Positions 6,390 through 9,140 of a stretch of 9,140 nt of DNA are shown here, in pieces. This DNA is from an uncultured Eubacteriales bacterium (GTDB lineage Bacteria; Bacillota; Clostridia; Christensenellales; UBA1242), in assembly GCA_949067325.1 (NCBI GenBank), contig CARTDZ010000014.1, forward strand, positions 1-9,140, in the 5' to 3' direction. Under the pieces are notes generated by a model. The model was not told the DNA's origin. It ran no database searches and saw only the letters and a list, made by a program, of their open reading frames with translations. A program made the translations under genes and the position numbers. How positions within the stretch are numbered: position 1 is the stretch's first letter; every line of letters begins with the position of its first letter.

Positions 6390-7403
6390 ATGAAATACAG
6401 TACATATGTTTTTTCAAATGACGTCATAAAAGGCCAAACAAAATTTGACATCGCCGCTTTACACAAGTTTTTCGCATCAGCTGATTGCCAGTGCGAAAAG
6501 CTTGTTTTTTTTAATTTTGACAAACAAAACAACTGGCAAACTCTGCAAACCCATCAGCAAACTGACGAAAATCAAATAGTACTTCTCGAAAACGCCCAGA
6601 TCGATGATTTCACTTTCGACCATGTCCAATCACTAGGCAAATATCTAGGCACAATTGACGAACAAGCTCTTCTCTTTGAAAAAGATGGCAAAAAAATAGC
6701 CTTCTTGCCAGTCGACGGCGACTATATAAACCTGCTCAAAAAAATTGTAAAAGCCCCAGACGGCAAAATAATTTACAAACTAAAACTTTTTGGCCTCACC
6801 AAAACGCAGGTCGAAAATGACCTTGAAGAAATAAAAAACTCCTTCATGGGCTTAAGCTATCAACTCTTCTACGACAATCTCATCTATGAAATCTACATCT
6901 CATATTTCGGCAACCCAAATGAAATTGATGATGTCCAACTCAAAATAGCCTCAAAATTTAAAGACGCAATGTTCAGCGAAAGCGACCTGTCACTCGAAGG
7001 CACGATATTGCAACTTCTTCGCCTTAAAAACTACAAAATTGCAATCCATGACGGCTCAACAGGTGGTTATGTCGAAAACAGACTTCTCGCTCAGCCAAAC
7101 TTTGACGAAGTGATAAAGTCCACCAAAACAGACCGCCAGCTCTGCTCTCCAAACAGCGAAGCTCTCTACAACTATTCTCTCTCAGCTCTCTCACAAACAA
7201 CAGTTGACTTGGTTCTTGTTTTTGCCAAGGCTTCAAAAGGTGAGGGTGAAGAATATCTTTTTGCACTTGCTGACAAAAAGTCAGTCCATGTGTTCAAAAA
7301 CAAATTTTCAAAAACTCAACCACAAAACAAAATACTCGCTACAAATTCAGCTCTCTTTCATTTATTTAAAAAATTAAAGCAAAATGATTTTGACTTTCAC
7401 TAA
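6390..7403 (+). CDS. Degenerate CinA-family protein
   Basis: The product is 337 aa (CinA is usually about 410-420). It sits in the cinA position between pgsA and recA and is collinear with CinA at low identity. SNDVIKGQ (9-16) fits the family's GTELLLGQ. FEKDGKKIAFLP (96-107) fits the segment before PGPP. LKLFGLTKTQVENDL (131-145) fits the RLFGIGES region. HDGSTGG (220-226) fits the AESCTGG motif of the C-terminal nicotinamide-nucleotide amidase (PncC) domain. Most catalytic and binding motifs are altered: there is no TGGLGPT, PGPP or VTGIAGPGG, and the E-S of AESCTGG is D-G. The frame is open throughout and keeps the operon's codon style, so it looks like a functional non-enzyme rather than a pseudogene. 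The ATG follows AGAGGA with short spacing, 15 bp after the pgsA stop. The family call rests on context plus these motifs. Confidence 0.65.
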   Translation: MKYSTYVFSNDVIKGQTKFDIAALHKFFASADCQCEKLVFFNFDKQNNWQTLQTHQQTDENQIVLLENAQIDDFTFDHVQSLGKYLGTIDEQALLFEKDGKKIAFLPVDGDYINLLKKIVKAPDGKIIYKLKLFGLTKTQVENDLEEIKNSFMGLSYQLFYDNLIYEIYISYFGNPNEIDDVQLKIASKFKDAMFSESDLSLEGTILQLLRLKNYKIAIHDGSTGGYVENRLLAQPNFDEVIKSTKTDRQLCSPNSEALYNYSLSALSQTTVDLVLVFAKASKGEGEEYLFALADKKSVHVFKNKFSKTQPQNKILATNSALFHLFKKLKQNDFDFH

Positions 7404-7417
7404 AAATTTGCTAAAAT
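7390..7417 (+). promoter_or_regulatory. recA promoter
   Basis: TTGACT (7390-7395), a 16-bp spacer and TAAAAT (7412-7417) are present, with an extended -10 TGC at 7409-7411. The -35 lies inside the last codons of the cinA-like gene. Transcription would start near 7424, about 30 nt before the recA ATG. No Gram-positive LexA box (GAAC-N4-GTTC) is visible around it. A small palindrome, GATATC, lies at 7431-7436. Confidence 0.72.
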
Positions 7418-7455
7418 ATAACTATAAATCGATATCAAACTAAAAGGAAAAAATT

Positions 7456-8481
7456 ATGGCAACAATAAAAGACGCAAAAAAAGATGCTCTCTCTGAGGCA
7501 CTTCTTCAAATCGAAAAACAATACGGCAAAGGCGCAATCATGAAGCTTGGCGACAGAATCAACCAGCCAATTGATGTCATTCCAACAGGCTGCTTGACCC
7601 TCGACCTCGCTCTCGGCATTGGCGGAATTCCAAAGGGCAGAGTGATTGAAATCTATGGCCCTGAATCATCAGGTAAAACAACAGTTTCTCTTCACATAAT
7701 CGCAGAAGCTCAAAAAATGGGCGGAACTGCAGCCTTTATCGACGCAGAACACGCGCTCGACCCAATCTATGCTGAAAAACTAGGCGTAAAACTTGAAGAA
7801 CTTCTCGTTTCTCAACCAGACAATGGCGAACAAGCCCTCAATATCTGCGAAATGCTAGTAAAGTCTGCCTCAGTCGATATCGTAGTCGTTGACTCAGTTG
7901 CAGCTCTCACACCAAAAGCTGAAATTGATGGCGAAATGGGCGACAACCATGTCGGCCTTCAAGCCAGAATGATGAGCCAAGCTCTTCGCAAACTTACAGG
8001 CATAATCAACAAGTCAAACACAACCGTTATCTTTATCAACCAACTTCGCGAAAAAGTTGGCGTTATGTTCGGCTCGCCAGAAACAACAACAGGCGGCAAG
8101 GCACTCAAATTCTATTCATCAATTCGCCTCGATGTCCGCAAGGTTGACACAATCAAAGACGGAGCAAACATCACAGGAAACCGCACTCGCGTCAAAGTAG
8201 TCAAAAACAAACTCGCTCCTCCATTTAGAATAGCTGAGTTCGACATCGTTTACGGCAAGGGTATAAGCCAAGTCGGCTGCCTCGTTGATCTCGCACTCAA
8301 CGCTGACATAATCAAAAAGTCAGGCTCTTGGTTCTCATACAACGATGAAAAGATCGGCCAAGGCAAAGAAAACGTAAAAGCTTATCTCGAACAAAACGCA
8401 GACCTTTACAATGAAATTATGGAAAAGGTAAAAGCCTCAAACGGCCTCACTTCATCTGAAACAACCTCAGACGAACAATAA
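7456..8481 (+). CDS. recA: Recombinase RecA
   Basis: The product is 341 aa, the normal length. It is the cytoplasmic ATP-dependent strand-exchange protein that forms filaments on single-stranded DNA and normally triggers LexA self-cleavage. Walker A GPESSGKT is at 68-75, the FIDAEHALD motif carrying the catalytic glutamate at 94-102, and Walker B DIVVVD at 141-146. The L2 DNA-binding loop region FINQLREKVGVMFGSPETTT spans 193-212. The C-terminus ends in a short Glu/Asp/Ser/Thr-rich tail. The ATG follows AAAGGA (7443-7448) by 7 nt. The gene has its own promoter and terminator, though read-through from the spoIIIE operon is possible because no terminator separates them. Codon choice favours C-ending codons (about half of the Ile codons are ATC), as expected for a well-expressed gene. 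Confidence 0.99.
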   Translation: MATIKDAKKDALSEALLQIEKQYGKGAIMKLGDRINQPIDVIPTGCLTLDLALGIGGIPKGRVIEIYGPESSGKTTVSLHIIAEAQKMGGTAAFIDAEHALDPIYAEKLGVKLEELLVSQPDNGEQALNICEMLVKSASVDIVVVDSVAALTPKAEIDGEMGDNHVGLQARMMSQALRKLTGIINKSNTTVIFINQLREKVGVMFGSPETTTGGKALKFYSSIRLDVRKVDTIKDGANITGNRTRVKVVKNKLAPPFRIAEFDIVYGKGISQVGCLVDLALNADIIKKSGSWFSYNDEKIGQGKENVKAYLEQNADLYNEIMEKVKASNGLTSSETTSDEQ

Positions 8482-8529
8482 AAAACGCCTCAATTTAGTT
8501 GCTTACTTTTGAAACTAGCGAAAACAAGA

Positions 8530-8570
8530 AAAACCTAAACCAGAAAAAACGGCTTAGGTTTTCTTTTTTT
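8530..8570 (+). terminator. Strong intrinsic terminator after recA
   Basis: AAAACCTAA (8530-8538) pairs with TTAGGTTTT (8554-8562), and CC/GG (8540-8541 with 8551-8552) closes the stem past one A/C mismatch. The loop is AGAAAAAAC. The T-rich tail TTCTTTTTTT ends at 8570. It lies about 50 bp after the recA stop and marks the right-hand end of the conserved gene block. Confidence 0.85.
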
Positions 8571-8763
8571 ACCCTTACTCTCTCTTAACTGGAAAAAGAG
8601 CGGTGTGCGTTACATCCTGCCAGTGAACTATTCTTTTGCAAGCAAAATTGAGTTTTAGACGTATGCTTGCCCGTCGGAGCGAAGAGACACTACTTGTATA
8701 ATACCAAGCACACGCCTAAATGCCAAAAAAAATTCAAAATTTGTATAATAAAAAGAAACAATG
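8571..8763. other. Gene-free spacer with inverted repeats
   Basis: No coding frame is supported here. The stretch holds a hairpin TTTTGC-AA-GCAAAA (8634-8647) and a longer imperfect inverted repeat, GACGTATGCTTG (8658-8669) with CAAGCACACGCC (8705-8716), 10 of 12 pairs. GCAAGC (8638-8643) can instead pair with GCTTGC (8665-8670), so two exclusive folds are possible. The 10-mer TTGTATAATA occurs twice (8694-8703 and 8741-8750). The GGAGCGAAGAG stretch (8675-8685) resembles the GAGCGAAGG found near position 56. No tRNA, T-box or known riboswitch is recognised. Confidence 0.5.
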
Positions 8764-8772
8764 TGCTATAAT
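8741..8772 (+). promoter_or_regulatory. Promoter of the TrpF-like gene (extended -10)
   Basis: TATAAT at 8767-8772 is preceded by TGC (8764-8766), a consensus extended -10. The nearest -35-like element, TTGTAT (8741-8746), is 20 bp away, so the extended -10 probably carries most of the activity. The transcript would start about 10 nt before the ATG at 8790 and leave a very short leader that still holds GAGGTG. Confidence 0.65.
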
Positions 8773-8789
8773 ATATACGAGGTGTTTTT

Positions 8790-9140
8790 ATGATAGTTAA
8801 AATATGTGCAAATAAAACTATAGAACATGCAAAAATGTGCATAAAAGCTGGAGCAGATATTATAGGATTACTGGTGGGGCAAGAACATGCAAGTGTAGAT
8901 TTTATCGATAAACATAAGGCAAAAGAAATTGTTGATTTTGTTAATGGTAAAGTAGATACCGCCCTAGTAACTCATCTTACTAGTGCAAATGAAATAATTT
9001 CTTTGACTAAATTTATTGGCAATAATATAATTCAACTTCATTCAGATATTGAAGAAAACGAAGTCGAAAAAATTATTTTATCGTTGCCCAATATAAAAAT
9101 TATTAGAATTATTCATGTTTCGCAAGAAGGTAAAATTTGT
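8790..9140 (+). CDS. TrpF-like (phosphoribosylanthranilate isomerase family) protein, cut by the window end
   Basis: 117 codons are visible and the frame runs off the window (TrpF is usually about 200 aa). The first strand has KIC with the cysteine that acts as general acid in PRAI. GADIIGLLV and the QLH motif further on also match TrpF, which isomerises phosphoribosylanthranilate in tryptophan synthesis using a TIM barrel. However, the usual KICG is KICA, and the S-x-R-x-I segment that carries a substrate-binding arginine reads ASVDFI. It may therefore be a divergent isomerase or a related barrel with another substrate. GAGGTG (8779-8784) lies 5 nt before the ATG. Codon use is much more AT-rich than in recA: of 22 Ile codons only one is ATC. 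The second catalytic residue, an aspartate later in the protein, is outside the window. Confidence 0.65.
   Translation, partial: MIVKICANKTIEHAKMCIKAGADIIGLLVGQEHASVDFIDKHKAKEIVDFVNGKVDTALVTHLTSANEIISLTKFIGNNIIQLHSDIEENEVEKIILSLPNIKIIRIIHVSQEGKIC

Noticed and set aside
8571..8789. T-box or tryptophan riboswitch-type leader before the TrpF-like gene
   Set aside because: No T-box sequence is visible, there is no terminator directly before the gene, and a good promoter lies only about 20 bp upstream of the start.
1..9140. CRISPR arrays, tRNA or rRNA genes, transposases, phage genes
   Set aside because: No regularly spaced repeats, cloverleaf-like RNA, or recombinase or transposase motifs were found on either strand.

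Overview
The window looks like a chromosomal housekeeping region of a low-GC, Firmicutes-type bacterium. The order spoIIIE/ftsK – rimO – pgsA – cinA-like – recA is a classic Bacilli/Clostridia neighbourhood. A YlxY-like sporulation-type deacetylase homologue just upstream fits a spore-forming, or formerly spore-forming, clostridial relative. TGA and TGG are used in the standard way. The exact lineage cannot be fixed from this sequence; an uncultured gut Clostridia-type lineage is my guess.

Layout. 1-234 is non-coding and dense in small hairpins: a 13-bp palindrome occurs twice, its second copy forms a terminator, and a perfect 7-bp inverted repeat ends in the start codon of the next gene. 235-957 encodes a membrane-anchored YlxY-like protein of the polysaccharide deacetylase fold that lacks the usual catalytic aspartates. 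A terminator (about 1056-1088) overlaps a promoter (1070-1097) that drives a tightly packed operon: spoIIIE (1140-4067), rimO (4060-5415), pgsA (5412-6374) and a degenerate cinA (6390-7403). recA (7456-8481) has its own promoter inside the end of the cinA-like gene and a strong terminator at 8530-8570. About 200 bp of gene-free DNA with inverted repeats follows. The window ends inside an AT-rich TrpF-like gene that has its own extended -10 promoter.

The main discovery is in pgsA. Its product is an intact phosphatidylglycerophosphate synthase with a C-terminal linker and a complete FtsK/SpoIIIE gamma (winged-helix DNA-reading) domain. That domain matches the gamma domain of the SpoIIIE encoded two genes upstream at 35 of 51 ungapped positions. 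I know of no phospholipid synthase with a chromosome-orienting DNA-binding domain. It suggests a physical link between membrane lipid synthesis and the chromosome, or control of one by the other. Second, the cinA-position gene is a full-length, collinear CinA relative that has lost nearly all family signature motifs, which suggests a non-enzymatic role. Smaller points are a duplicated start region in rimO, an Asp-Arg repeat linker in SpoIIIE, a shared promoter architecture, no visible LexA box at recA, and a TrpF-like protein lacking expected active-site residues.

How the genes fit together: SpoIIIE pumps DNA at division or sporulation septa, PgsA makes the anionic lipid precursor of those membranes, RimO modifies ribosomal protein S12, and RecA handles recombination and repair.
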